A stretch of 32,310 nt of DNA from a virus: positions 1-32,310 of the IMG/VR virus record IMGVR_UViG_3300003319_000043, one strand, 5' to 3'. Shown piece by piece: positions 15,809-23,583 of the stretch (positions are counted from its first letter, which is position 1; each line of letters starts with the position of its first letter). The translations under genes were made by a program, and so were the position numbers. Below the pieces are notes generated by a model, which did no database searches, was not told the origin of the DNA, and saw nothing but the letters and a program-made list of their open reading frames with translations.

Positions 15809-15978
15809 TTCTCTCTTGGGCTAGCCTGTTCGTCATTTTCGCGATTGCGCTGTGGACTCGATTCTCTCGCCCAGGGCTGACTGAGACAGAACTGCTGCTG
15901 ATGTTCTGGCCGCGCTGGCTGGTCCTCGTCATCATCGCGGTCACCCTGTTGGTCGTTGCGCGCAGGAAGGGGAAGTGA
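15802..15978 (+). CDS. small two-pass membrane protein
   Basis: A 58-residue protein with a GTG start overlapping the GT2 stop. It has two hydrophobic stretches (about 3-20, ILSWASLFVIFAIALW, and 36-53, RWLVLVIIAVTLLVVA) and a basic RRKGK end. It is coupled by GTGA to the next gene. No family assignment. It may help locate the cassette's enzymes at the membrane or act in lysis or exclusion; none of these is shown. Confidence 0.5.
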   Translation: MLILSWASLFVIFAIALWTRFSRPGLTETELLLMFWPRWLVLVIIAVTLLVVARRKGK

Positions 15979-16694
15979 CGACGCTGACCTTCGTGACGTG
16001 GCTCTGGAAACCGCCAGTTGGGTACCGCTCTGCGTTCGCGGCCGAGCACGTCAACGTCCTAGCGAACATGATCGATCGCCACTACACCGCGCCGCATCGC
16101 ATCCTCTGCGTGACCGACCTGCCGAAGGGCATCGACCCGCGCGTGCAGATCGTGTCGGCTTGGAACGACTACGCCGAACTCGGGAGCCCGCATGGCGGGA
16201 TCAACAAGAACCCGAGCTGCTACCGCCGGCTGCGCGCGTTCCATCCGGACATCGGGAAAGTCTTCGGCCGGCGCTTCGTCTCGCTTGATCTCGACACGGT
16301 CATCACCGGCGACCTGGTGCCGCTCTTCGATCGCCCGGAGGACTTCGTCATCTGGGGCGAGACGAATCCGAAGAGTTGGTACAACGGTTCACTGTGGATG
16401 CTGACCGCAGGCGCGCGGCCGCAGGTGTGGACCGACTTCAACCCGCGGCGTTCGCCGCACGACGCGAAACGCGCGGGACGGTTCGGCAGCGATCAGGGTT
16501 GGATCAGTCATTGCCTCGGCAAGGGCGAGGCGACATGGTCGGTGGCCGACGGCGTCTACAGCTACCGCGTGCATCTCAAGCCGAAGGGCAACCAACTGCC
16601 AGCGAACGCGCGCATCGTGAACTGTCACGGCGAGCATGACCCCTGGGATGCAGAGATGCAGCGGATTCCCTGGGTGAAAGAGCACTATCAATGA
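15975..16694 (+). CDS. glycosyltransferase-like protein, DxD type (copy 2)
   Basis: A 239-residue protein starting with GTG. It follows the same plan as the protein at 14110: an opening strand, PHRILCVTD near 41-49, FVSLDLDTVITGDLVPLFDRP near 97-117 and GSDQGWI near 171. The DLD motif is the likely metal and nucleotide-sugar site. It ends NCHGEHDPWD and PWVKEHYQ, features of sugar-transferase C-termini. It is the last gene of the cassette, directly coupled to the gp7-type adaptor gene, so the structural operon resumes without a gap. Confidence 0.7.
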   Translation: MTTLTFVTWLWKPPVGYRSAFAAEHVNVLANMIDRHYTAPHRILCVTDLPKGIDPRVQIVSAWNDYAELGSPHGGINKNPSCYRRLRAFHPDIGKVFGRRFVSLDLDTVITGDLVPLFDRPEDFVIWGETNPKSWYNGSLWMLTAGARPQVWTDFNPRRSPHDAKRAGRFGSDQGWISHCLGKGEATWSVADGVYSYRVHLKPKGNQLPANARIVNCHGEHDPWDAEMQRIPWVKEHYQ

Positions 16695-17056
16695 GTCCGA
16701 TCGCGACCGGCCGCCGGAACAAGCTCGTGCAACTCGAGCAGGGCACCGATGAGGACGGGATCATCGGCGATCCCTGGGCCGCGCTCTCGCCGGCAACGGC
16801 ATGGGCCGCGATCGAGCCGGTCGTCGGCGCGATTTCCGATACGACCGGCGCCGAGTCGGCGCTGATCACCATCCCGTATCACGCGGGCGTGACGACGCGG
16901 ACGCGCATCCTCCATAACAATCGCGCCTATTACGTGCGCGGGGTCTCGAACCCCGACGAGGCAAACATCGACACCGTCTGCACGTGCGAAGTCGTCGAGA
17001 ACATTGGCGCCGCGCCTCCGGGCGATTTCAGCTGGGTGCAGGAGGGCTGGATCTAG
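16691..17056 (+). CDS. head-tail adaptor, gp7/gp16-like
   Basis: A 121-residue protein of the head-closure family (HK97 gp7, SPP1 gp16 type, PF05521). The pattern includes GRRNKLVQLEQGT, WAAIEPV and THTRTRILHNNRAYYVRGV-like segments with the strand order of the family. It would sit below the gp6 ring and seal the head before tail joining. Its distance from gp6 (5.4 kb) is unusual, since the two genes are normally adjacent or nearly so. Confidence 0.8.
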   Translation: MSPIATGRRNKLVQLEQGTDEDGIIGDPWAALSPATAWAAIEPVVGAISDTTGAESALITIPYHAGVTTRTRILHNNRAYYVRGVSNPDEANIDTVCTCEVVENIGAAPPGDFSWVQEGWI

Positions 17057-18198
17057 TGATTCGACACGCGTTCGTCTCGCCGAAGGCTGACGGCCCGGAC
17101 CCGACGAAGCTGCGCCCGTCGAATTGGGGATCCGTCGCGACAAACTACGCGACGCACCCGACGCATACCTTCGATGGTGGGGTGCAGGGCGCCCTCCTGT
17201 TCCGCGACACGACGGCGATCGATGGCGCTGGATGGACCACGACCCCGACTCTCGAGAGCCTCACCGTCGGTGTCGCGACTTTCCGTACGCCTGGCACGGA
17301 CAACGTCTTCATCGGCGACGGCGCAGGGAATCTCACGCTGACTGGGACGCAGAACACCGGCATGGGACACGGTGCGCTCGCCGCCCTGACGACTGGCACG
17401 TACAACACCGCGTTCGGTGACCTCACGCTCAATGTCAACACCACCGGTAACTACAACACGGCGATTGGCGGATTCACCCTCAACCTTAATACGACCGGGG
17501 AGTTCAACACGGCCGTCGGGCTGCAGGTGATGTCGAGCAACACGACTGGCCATCGAAACGTGGCGATCGGCGCGCTGTCGCTGTGGCGCAACACGACCGG
17601 CCATCACAACATGGCGCTCGGGTACGGCTCTCTGGCGAACAACACGACGGGATCGTTCAACACCGCCGTCGGGCAGGGCTCACTCGGGGGCGCGGTCACC
17701 GCTGATCAGAACGTCGGTATCGGCGACTTCGCCATGATCTACAACACGGGAGCCAACAACACCGTGGTAGGCGTTCAGGCTGCTGGCAGCGGAGCCGTCG
17801 CCGGGCAGACGTTCCACAACAGCGCGATCTTCGGCTGGCTCGCCGGGCAGTTCCTGACCGGCGGCTCGAACAACGTCCTGCTTGGCGCGAAGACCGCGCA
17901 GAACCTCACGACGGGCAGCAAGAACATCGTCATCGGTTACGACGTCAACGCGCCTGCGGCCACGAGCGCGAACACGCTCAACATCGGGAACTTAATCTAC
18001 GGCTCCGGCCTCGACGGCTCCGGCGACACGCTATCCACGGGGTCCATCGGCATTGGCACGAAGACCCCGACGAGCCGTCTCCACGTGGTGGGACTGCCCG
18101 TCTACGCGAACAACGCGGCGGCCGTCACGGGTGGGTTGACGGCCGGTGCCTTCTATCGCACGGGCGGTGACCCCGATCCGGTCTGCGTGGTGCACTGA
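17056..18198 (+). CDS. NTTG-repeat fibre or adhesin-like protein
   Basis: A 380-residue protein with a GTG start. Residues 112-230 consist of seven exact 17-residue periods of the form TTG--NTA-G-------N, a repeat found in left-handed beta-roll heads of trimeric adhesins and in tail fibres. Later come GIGTKTPTSRLHV (about 333-345) and GAFYRTGGDPDPVCVVH at the end, motifs that in other proteins precede or form the junction with a peptidase S74 chaperone domain. No S74 chaperone domain is present here; the protein ends right after. It may be a non-cleaved fibre or use another gene's chaperone. Confidence 0.75.
   Translation: MIRHAFVSPKADGPDPTKLRPSNWGSVATNYATHPTHTFDGGVQGALLFRDTTAIDGAGWTTTPTLESLTVGVATFRTPGTDNVFIGDGAGNLTLTGTQNTGMGHGALAALTTGTYNTAFGDLTLNVNTTGNYNTAIGGFTLNLNTTGEFNTAVGLQVMSSNTTGHRNVAIGALSLWRNTTGHHNMALGYGSLANNTTGSFNTAVGQGSLGGAVTADQNVGIGDFAMIYNTGANNTVVGVQAAGSGAVAGQTFHNSAIFGWLAGQFLTGGSNNVLLGAKTAQNLTTGSKNIVIGYDVNAPAATSANTLNIGNLIYGSGLDGSGDTLSTGSIGIGTKTPTSRLHVVGLPVYANNAAAVTGGLTAGAFYRTGGDPDPVCVVH
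17389..17745 (+). repeat. seven tandem 51-bp coding repeats
   Basis: A 51-bp period encodes the 17-residue beta-roll units of the fibre protein. Codons for TTG and NTA are most conserved. The seventh unit (VTADQNVGIG) is degenerate. The repeat unit length matches one coil of a trimeric adhesin-type solenoid. Confidence 0.75.
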
Positions 18199-18425
18199 TG
18201 AATACGCGATGCGAAGAAGTGATCGTGCAGTTGGTAGTGCGCACCTACGACGAGAACGGGCGCCCCGTGCGCGAACAGATATCGCCGCAGGTGAAGGTGT
18301 TTCGGAACGCGCAGACGCGAGATTTTTGGGGCGAGGTCGATAAGGCCGTGAAGGCAATGCAGGCACCGCCGCCGACTCCGGCGCCGACCGAGCCGACTAA
18401 AGCCGGTAAGAAGGGCAGGCGCTGA
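18198..18425 (+). CDS. small uncharacterised protein with Pro-rich tail
   Basis: A 75-residue protein coupled to the fibre (TGATG) and to the next gene (TGATG). Residues 7-50 are a beta-alpha mix (EVIVQLVVRTYDENGRPV); the tail is Pro/Thr/Lys-rich (PPPTPAPTEPTKAGKKGRR) and likely disordered. It may serve the fibre gene before it as an assembly factor, but this is guesswork. No family recognised. Confidence 0.5.
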   Translation: MNTRCEEVIVQLVVRTYDENGRPVREQISPQVKVFRNAQTRDFWGEVDKAVKAMQAPPPTPAPTEPTKAGKKGRR

Positions 18426-18844
18426 TGCCGAGCACGCTGACGTTGTTCGGCCTCAACGCATTCCGCGCCGAACTGCGCGATCATCTCGTGGATCTGAACG
18501 ACCACGCCGAAGCAATCGTCGAGCACCACGCCGAGCTCGCGAAGGCGGAGATCGTGCAGCGCTACCCGATCCGCACCGGGAATCTTCGGCGCGGCGTGAC
18601 GATCCGTCGGGCGACCAGTCGCGGGCTGTTCGGGCGACAGGTGCTGAGTCGCGCGCCACACGCGCATCTCTATGACAACCGCCGGAAGGGCACGAAACAG
18701 CGGTTCACGAAACGCGGCGCCAATCGCGGCCGCATGCCGCCGAAGGATATCGCGGTCCCGGTGGCGATTCGGCATCGGCGACTGATGGAAGACGACCTGA
18801 TCGCGCTGTTGATTAGAACCGGGTTCGAGGTCACACGCACTTAA
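18425..18844 (+). CDS. tail completion protein, HK97 gp10-like
   Basis: A 139-residue protein of the gp10 family. The typical layout is present: helix 1, KAEIVQRYPIRTGNLRRGV (39-57), then HAHLYDNRRKG (74-84) and an Arg-rich stretch with the later helix MEDDLIALLI. It caps the tail and joins it to the head. It lies directly before the tail tube gene, the usual place for this family. Confidence 0.85.
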   Translation: MPSTLTLFGLNAFRAELRDHLVDLNDHAEAIVEHHAELAKAEIVQRYPIRTGNLRRGVTIRRATSRGLFGRQVLSRAPHAHLYDNRRKGTKQRFTKRGANRGRMPPKDIAVPVAIRHRRLMEDDLIALLIRTGFEVTRT

Positions 18845-18863
18845 GCGCATAGGGAGACGCGAC

Positions 18864-19298
18864 ATGGCAACGAATCGACGACACGGTAAGAGCGGACAAG
18901 TACTGATGGATATCGGTGGGAGCCCTGGCAGTCCCGTCGGCGGCTCGCCCTTCGCGCCCGTCGTGATTGCCGACCTGAGCACCTGGACGCTCGAGATGAC
19001 CCGCGATCGGGTGGACGTCACCGCCTTCGGGGATCGCAACAAGGTGCGCGTGACGGGCCTCCCCGACTTCAGCGGCACCTTGGGCGGCTGGTGGAGCCCA
19101 GACTCCTCGCCCGCCTTCTTCGGCGTCGTGCTGGGCGACGATCCGGTCTTCATGCGGCTCGTGCCCAGCACAGAGGATCCGACCAACTACTTTCAAGGGT
19201 TGGGGAATCTCGATGGGTCGATCAACGTCGCGGTCAACGGCGGCGTCTCGATCTCAGGGAACTGGGACGCGGCCGACAACTGGGAGATGGTGCCGTAA
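18864..19298 (+). CDS. major tail tube protein
   Basis: A 144-residue protein with a strong ribosome site (AGGGAGA). The pattern DLSTWTLEMTRDRVDVTAFG (33-52) and VTGLPDFSGTLGGWW (60-74) is characteristic of siphovirus tail tube proteins, as is the strand-rich end INVAVNGGVSISGNWDAA. It polymerises into rings around the tape measure. The length is in the usual range. It is the first gene after a 19-bp gap, so it may be separately and strongly translated. Confidence 0.8.
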   Translation: MATNRRHGKSGQVLMDIGGSPGSPVGGSPFAPVVIADLSTWTLEMTRDRVDVTAFGDRNKVRVTGLPDFSGTLGGWWSPDSSPAFFGVVLGDDPVFMRLVPSTEDPTNYFQGLGNLDGSINVAVNGGVSISGNWDAADNWEMVP

Positions 19299-19301
19299 GC
19301 G

Positions 19302-19601
19302 ATGCGCGGCGGGGCGGTGATTCGCGGCGTGGTGGGCCAGATCAAATGGTCGTACTACGTCGCGGCGGCGATCAACGGCTACACCGTCTCGCGCGGTCCA
19401 GACGGGCAGTGGAGCGTGCGCGCGCTCGTCGTCCACGCGGACAAATTGAAGATGTCACAGAAGCCGCTCATCTTCGTTGCGCCGCATCAACACGGCGAAT
19501 GGCGGTGGCCGATCTTGGATCTGCAACTACACGAGAGCGTCTTAACCGCTCATCTCGGCACAGTGGAGACCTATGTCGCGCAGTCGCATCGTTCGACCTG
19601 A
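19302..19601 (+). CDS. tail-module protein of unknown function
   Basis: A 99-residue protein between the tail tube and the tail chaperone. It has a motif set seen in comparable phages (IKWSYYVAAAINGYTVSRGP and LIFVAPHQHGEWRWPI), though no named family is known to me. It overlaps the chaperone gene by 29 bases in another frame. A beta-rich fold is likely. It may be a tail terminator or assembly factor. Confidence 0.55.
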   Translation: MRGGAVIRGVVGQIKWSYYVAAAINGYTVSRGPDGQWSVRALVVHADKLKMSQKPLIFVAPHQHGEWRWPILDLQLHESVLTAHLGTVETYVAQSHRST

Positions 19602-20016
19602 AACCACCACGCTCCCGATTTCCGATGGGGATTGGCTGCTGGTCAAGAAGCGCCTCAATAACGGCGAGCAGCGGCAGCGTCTCGCCCGCCTGTATCGGTA
19701 CGCGCCCGATGGCACCACGCAGATCGATCCGCTGCAAATCGGGTTGAGCACAATCCTCGCTTATCTGCTGGACTGGTCGCTCGTCGATCCGAATGGCGCG
19801 CAGATCGCCATTGCGGGGAAGGGTGTCGACGACATCACCGCCGCGCTCGATGCCATCGACCCGGAAAGTTTCCGCGAGATTCGCGAGGCCATCGAGGCGC
19901 ACGCCGAAGCGATGGAGGCCGAGCGCGAGACGCAAAAAAAAATCCTGAATTCCGCGCCTGGGTCGCTCGCGACCTTTCCATCGCCCGTCGCTGCCACTGG
20001 CGGTACGAATGGGTAA
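19573..20016 (+). CDS. tail assembly chaperone, zero-frame product (gpG-like)
   Basis: A 147-residue protein of mostly helical character (ILAYLLDWSLVDPNGAQI, then DAIDPESFREIREAIEAHAE) directly before the tape measure gene. The position and the A-rich slippery site near the end identify it as the G-like chaperone that coats the tape measure during tail assembly. The zero-frame tail after the slip site (ILNSAPGSLATFP onward) is low in complexity. The start ATG follows TGGAGACC. Confidence 0.75.
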   Translation: MSRSRIVRPETTTLPISDGDWLLVKKRLNNGEQRQRLARLYRYAPDGTTQIDPLQIGLSTILAYLLDWSLVDPNGAQIAIAGKGVDDITAALDAIDPESFREIREAIEAHAEAMEAERETQKKILNSAPGSLATFPSPVAATGGTNG

Positions 20017-20096
20017 GAGACCTCGATGCGGATGTGCACGAGATGCTCGTCGAGATGCTGCTCGAGGAGCAATCCGTCGAGGACGCCGCCTCGTAG
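19573..20096 (+). CDS. tail assembly chaperone, -1 frameshift fusion (gpGT-like)
   Basis: The reading frame continues in -1 phase beyond the run of nine A residues at 19934-19942. Slipping on A-AAA-AAA gives 123 zero-frame residues followed by 51 new ones that begin NPEFRAWVARDLSIARRC and end MLLEEQSVEDAAS before TAG at 20094. The -1 segment has natural composition (RYEWVRDLDADV, then an amphipathic acidic helix), unlike noise, and matches the T-domain in siphovirus G/GT systems. A stem-loop (GGTCG at 19961-19965 with CGACC at 19970-19974) lies about 19 bases downstream. No independent start codon suits the extension, so frameshifting is the best explanation. The product would be 174 residues. 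Confidence 0.75.
19934..19942 (+). promoter_or_regulatory. slippery site for -1 frameshift
   Basis: Nine A residues; the zero-frame codons are CAA AAA AAA ATC, giving the A-AAA-AAA heptamer at 19935-19941. A Shine-Dalgarno-like GGAGG lies 15 bases upstream (19914-19918) and a short hairpin downstream, either of which may stimulate slipping. The gene's place before the tape measure is where such sites occur in long-tailed phages. Confidence 0.75.
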
Positions 20097-20110
20097 GGTG
20101 GCGCTGACAC

Positions 20111-21937
20111 ATGGCGATCTCGGCCACATTCAAAGCGGACTTCACCGACTTCGAGGCGGCCGTTCGGCGCGCGGATGCCCAGCTGATCGGATTGAGCGAG
20201 GCGGCGAGGAAGGTCGGCCCCGACATCGATCGCATGGTGGGCAAAGGCCCCAAGGATCTCGATCGCCTCAATGACTCCGCCCGCCAAGGCGCCAACTATC
20301 TCAAGGCGTTGCATGGGAGCGTGGACCAGGTCGATCGCGTGCTCGCGGCTGCTGGCCAGAGTCTCGGCCCGATTCCCGGCGCGCTGAAAGAACTCGGCAC
20401 CGTCGCCGGCCAGACGGCGGCGGATCTCGGCTTACTTGCGACGGGTGGGCTCACGGTGGCGGCCGCGCTGGGGGGATGGCAAGTCGGGCGGGCGATTGCG
20501 GAGTTCACCGGCTCGGACAAGATCATCGGCGGCGCCACGGCCGCCTTGCTCGGATGGGGCACTGCCGCCAAGGAGGAGGCCGCCGCCGGCGCCCAGACGC
20601 TGGCGATCGCCTCGGAACGCGCGAATCGCACCATCACCGATCTCAGCGAGGCGATTCAAATCAATCTGAAATGGACGGCCGACTGGGCGCTCCATGCCGG
20701 TCGGGCGCGCGATGCCGCCGGGGAATCTGCGGCCCAGGTCGCGAAGTGGCACGCCGAGATCGCCCAAGTCGCGAGCGACGGCAATCTCGAATCTCTCAAT
20801 AAAGATCTCGCCTCGCAGAACTTCACGCTGCAGGAATTGTCCAAACGCTACGGGATCCATATCGAAGCGCTGCAACTGCTGACGCGCGAGACGAAAGCGG
20901 CAGCGGACGCCGAAGAGCATCTACGAGACGTCCGCGAAAACAACGCCGCGAAGCTCGCGCAGCTCGCCGAAGACATTCAGAAAGACAACGAGAAGCGTGC
21001 CCAGTTCGAACAGCGCACGACTAACGAACTCATCAAGCTGCAGGAGATGTATTACACGCAGCGCGTGCAGATGAGCGGGACGACGAACGAGATCGAGATC
21101 GCGAACATCAAGCGCTGGGCCAAGGTTACCGAAGAGCAACTGCGGACGGCCGGCATCACGTCGCAGGAGGTCTACGCGCAGATTGCCGCGAATGCCGATC
21201 AGGCGATCAAAGCCGTCGGCATCGATTGGGACTTTCTGGAGTCCCGTTCGATCGAAGCCTTGCAGGAAACGCTGAAAAACGCGACCGCGACGTACGCCGA
21301 GATGGTGACGGGCTCGCGCCACTACACGCGCGATGCACTTGATGAGCAGATCAAGAAGATCCACGACGCGGAAGACGCGCTCCGCGGCATGGGCAAAGCG
21401 GCGGCGGAAGAGCAAGAGAAGGCCGCCGAGGCGACGCGGGCCGCGACCGAAGAACTTAAGAAGCAAACGGACGCGGCGCGGCAACGCACGGCGATCACCT
21501 TCGGCGGCGCGTTCGAGGTCACGCGCGAGAACTTCGAATCCACCGCGCGCGGCTTGGGCGGCGATCCCGGCGCGATCGAGCGGCTCCTGAAGAAGGGGTA
21601 CTCGTTTCAGCAAGCCCTGCTCTGGTCGAAGCATCCGGATTGGCCGCCGCCCGAGCATCCTGGGCCGCGTGTGCCCGGCTTCGCTAGTGGCGTGAAAAAT
21701 TTCGGCGGCGGCTTGGCGGTTGTCGGTGAACGCGGACCCGAGCTCGTGCGGCTGCCGGCTGGCAGTGACGTCCTGCCCATGACGGGTGCCGGCGCCGCGA
21801 AAGGCGTCGTCGTCAACATTCAGCCGGGCGCCTTCGTCTGGCCGGTGATGAATGACCGGACCAGTATCGAGATGTTGGCCCGGCAGATCGGGCGCGCGAT
21901 CGTGGCAGATTCCGCGATCGTGGGACGGCGGACCTGA
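20111..21937 (+). CDS. tape measure protein
   Basis: A 608-residue protein, mostly helical. The N-terminus (ATFKADFTDFEAAVRRADAQ, 5-24) has the usual tape measure opening. A hydrophobic stretch at about 106-122 may enter the host membrane during DNA injection. A long coiled coil spans about 260-460. The C-terminal segment (about 520-557) carries the common GGGLAVVGERGPELVRLPAG motif. The length is short for this family and predicts a short tail, roughly 90 nm if the usual 1.5 angstrom per residue applies. It is preceded by the frameshifted chaperone. Confidence 0.93.
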   Translation: MAISATFKADFTDFEAAVRRADAQLIGLSEAARKVGPDIDRMVGKGPKDLDRLNDSARQGANYLKALHGSVDQVDRVLAAAGQSLGPIPGALKELGTVAGQTAADLGLLATGGLTVAAALGGWQVGRAIAEFTGSDKIIGGATAALLGWGTAAKEEAAAGAQTLAIASERANRTITDLSEAIQINLKWTADWALHAGRARDAAGESAAQVAKWHAEIAQVASDGNLESLNKDLASQNFTLQELSKRYGIHIEALQLLTRETKAAADAEEHLRDVRENNAAKLAQLAEDIQKDNEKRAQFEQRTTNELIKLQEMYYTQRVQMSGTTNEIEIANIKRWAKVTEEQLRTAGITSQEVYAQIAANADQAIKAVGIDWDFLESRSIEALQETLKNATATYAEMVTGSRHYTRDALDEQIKKIHDAEDALRGMGKAAAEEQEKAAEATRAATEELKKQTDAARQRTAITFGGAFEVTRENFESTARGLGGDPGAIERLLKKGYSFQQALLWSKHPDWPPPEHPGPRVPGFASGVKNFGGGLAVVGERGPELVRLPAGSDVLPMTGAGAAKGVVVNIQPGAFVWPVMNDRTSIEMLARQIGRAIVADSAIVGRRT

Positions 21938-23568
21938 TGCCGTTCCAGAACTACAGCCTCAGTAACTGGGATCCCGATCCGGTCCGCGTGCCGACGGTGG
22001 CCGAATTCACCGCGAGCGGGGGCACCGGTGGTGCCGGCAATCCCGACACGCTCGTGTTCATCGCCAGCATCAACAAGCCAGACATCGGCATCCAGCTCTT
22101 TCATCGCTACGCCGAGGGCGGGCCATCGGGCGCCGGGGTGACGGTGACGTTCCGCGCCGAGAACGCGGACGGCACGCCAGCCTTATCGGGACGCGGGGAC
22201 GGCAAGCATTTCTCTGACGGTCTGTTTTATCCCGATGGTTGGATGGCGGGCGAGGTGGGCTTCCATGCCTTCGGCGAGGACGCGCCCGCGCAACTCACCA
22301 TCCAAGCCGGGTACGACGACGGCAGCTTCACGATCGACGATCCGCCGACCGAACCGCCAGACGGCATTCATCCGCCGACCAACCTGGTCGCGAGCGCGGA
22401 GGGCCCCTACAATCGCTTGACCTGGTCCGACAACTCCGACAATGAGCTCGGATTCAAAATCGAGTGGTCGCCCGTGGATCCCGAGACGGGACTCCCGACG
22501 GGCGTCTGGACGAAATTCGCAGAGGTACCAACGGACGTCGCCCTCTACGACGATTACGACATCGTCGAAGGCGAGATCTATGGCTACCGCGTGTACGCCT
22601 TCAAGGCCGACAAGCAGTCCATCTACAGCAACGAAGCGACGACGGATGCCGCGTTCACCATCGTGCCCGACACGGGCCCGTCGGGCGGCGGCACGCCATT
22701 CACGATCACCGGGCCCGGCGACTTTGATCCTGCGGCGACGACGACGGTGCTCTTCGACACGGCGGCAGCCACCGATCTTGTCGTCACGGCAGAAGCAATC
22801 ACCGGTCGCACGCCCGCGCACGCCGCCGGCGTGGTCCCAGTCGCGCTGACAAACGGCACGCTCGCCGCGACCATTCCCGACGCGTTCACCTACACGGCCG
22901 GTCGACTCTATCCGCATGTCGAGGCCACGGCGACGCCCGAGGTCTTTCCGGCGCCCGTGCCGAGCTCGGTCATCCTAACCGCCGTCATCGTCGACGACGT
23001 CGACGGCATCTTCGATGATGCGGCCTATCGCTGGGCGTTGCTTGCGTCGCCCTCACCGGCCGCGGCGGCTGCGACGGTCATCACGGCACCGGACAGTCCC
23101 GCGACAGCCGTCACGACGACGCTCTATCAAGAGGGGACCTTCGTCTTCGAGGTCGTCGTGACGGGTACTGATCTCGCCGGCCACGCAGTGACGATCCGCG
23201 ATACTGCGAGCGTCGTGCTCGCCTCCTCGGGTGTGCCGCGCGTGCAGTCGGGCATGCTCACGGCGGCCTATCCGGCGTCGGTCACGCTGGCACCGGTCAT
23301 CACAGACGACGGCTGGAATGGACCGCTGACCTACGCGTGGAGCCAGACGAGCGGGCCGGGCACGGCGACGATCGCGACGCCGAATGCGCCGACAACAGAC
23401 GTGACATTGCCCGAGATCCCCGGCGTCTATGTGTTCCAACTCGTGGTCGCGAATGCGCGCTTCTCGGGTGTCGGGATCTGGAAGGTCGCGCAATCCACCA
23501 GCGCCAATCCGGTGACGCCGATCATTGGACGATCGCTGGACATCTCGATCGACGGTATGACGTTCTGA
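21937..23568 (+). CDS. multi-domain Fn3/Ig-like tail protein
   Basis: A 543-residue protein between tape measure and tail tip genes. Residues 1-140 form an N-terminal domain of unknown type. Residues about 145-237 look like a fibronectin type III domain (PPTNLVASAEGPYNRLTWSD onward, with a late YGYRVYAF strand). Residues about 240-330 fit an IPT/TIG domain (VPDTGPSGGGTPFTITG), and two PKD- or Ig-like domains follow (about 330-430 and 435-530). Such Ig-like chains on tail proteins often bind the cell surface weakly. It may be a distal tail or side-fibre component. There is no catalytic motif. Confidence 0.65.
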   Translation: MPFQNYSLSNWDPDPVRVPTVAEFTASGGTGGAGNPDTLVFIASINKPDIGIQLFHRYAEGGPSGAGVTVTFRAENADGTPALSGRGDGKHFSDGLFYPDGWMAGEVGFHAFGEDAPAQLTIQAGYDDGSFTIDDPPTEPPDGIHPPTNLVASAEGPYNRLTWSDNSDNELGFKIEWSPVDPETGLPTGVWTKFAEVPTDVALYDDYDIVEGEIYGYRVYAFKADKQSIYSNEATTDAAFTIVPDTGPSGGGTPFTITGPGDFDPAATTTVLFDTAAATDLVVTAEAITGRTPAHAAGVVPVALTNGTLAATIPDAFTYTAGRLYPHVEATATPEVFPAPVPSSVILTAVIVDDVDGIFDDAAYRWALLASPSPAAAAATVITAPDSPATAVTTTLYQEGTFVFEVVVTGTDLAGHAVTIRDTASVVLASSGVPRVQSGMLTAAYPASVTLAPVITDDGWNGPLTYAWSQTSGPGTATIATPNAPTTDVTLPEIPGVYVFQLVVANARFSGVGIWKVAQSTSANPVTPIIGRSLDISIDGMTF

Positions 23569-23583
23569 ACAGGAGCCCTATCT

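Noticed and set aside
11289-16694. Cassette as a host-derived cluster carried by an insertion sequence or transposon
   Set aside because: No transposase, inverted ends or target duplication is seen, and every junction is a stop/start overlap with structural genes.
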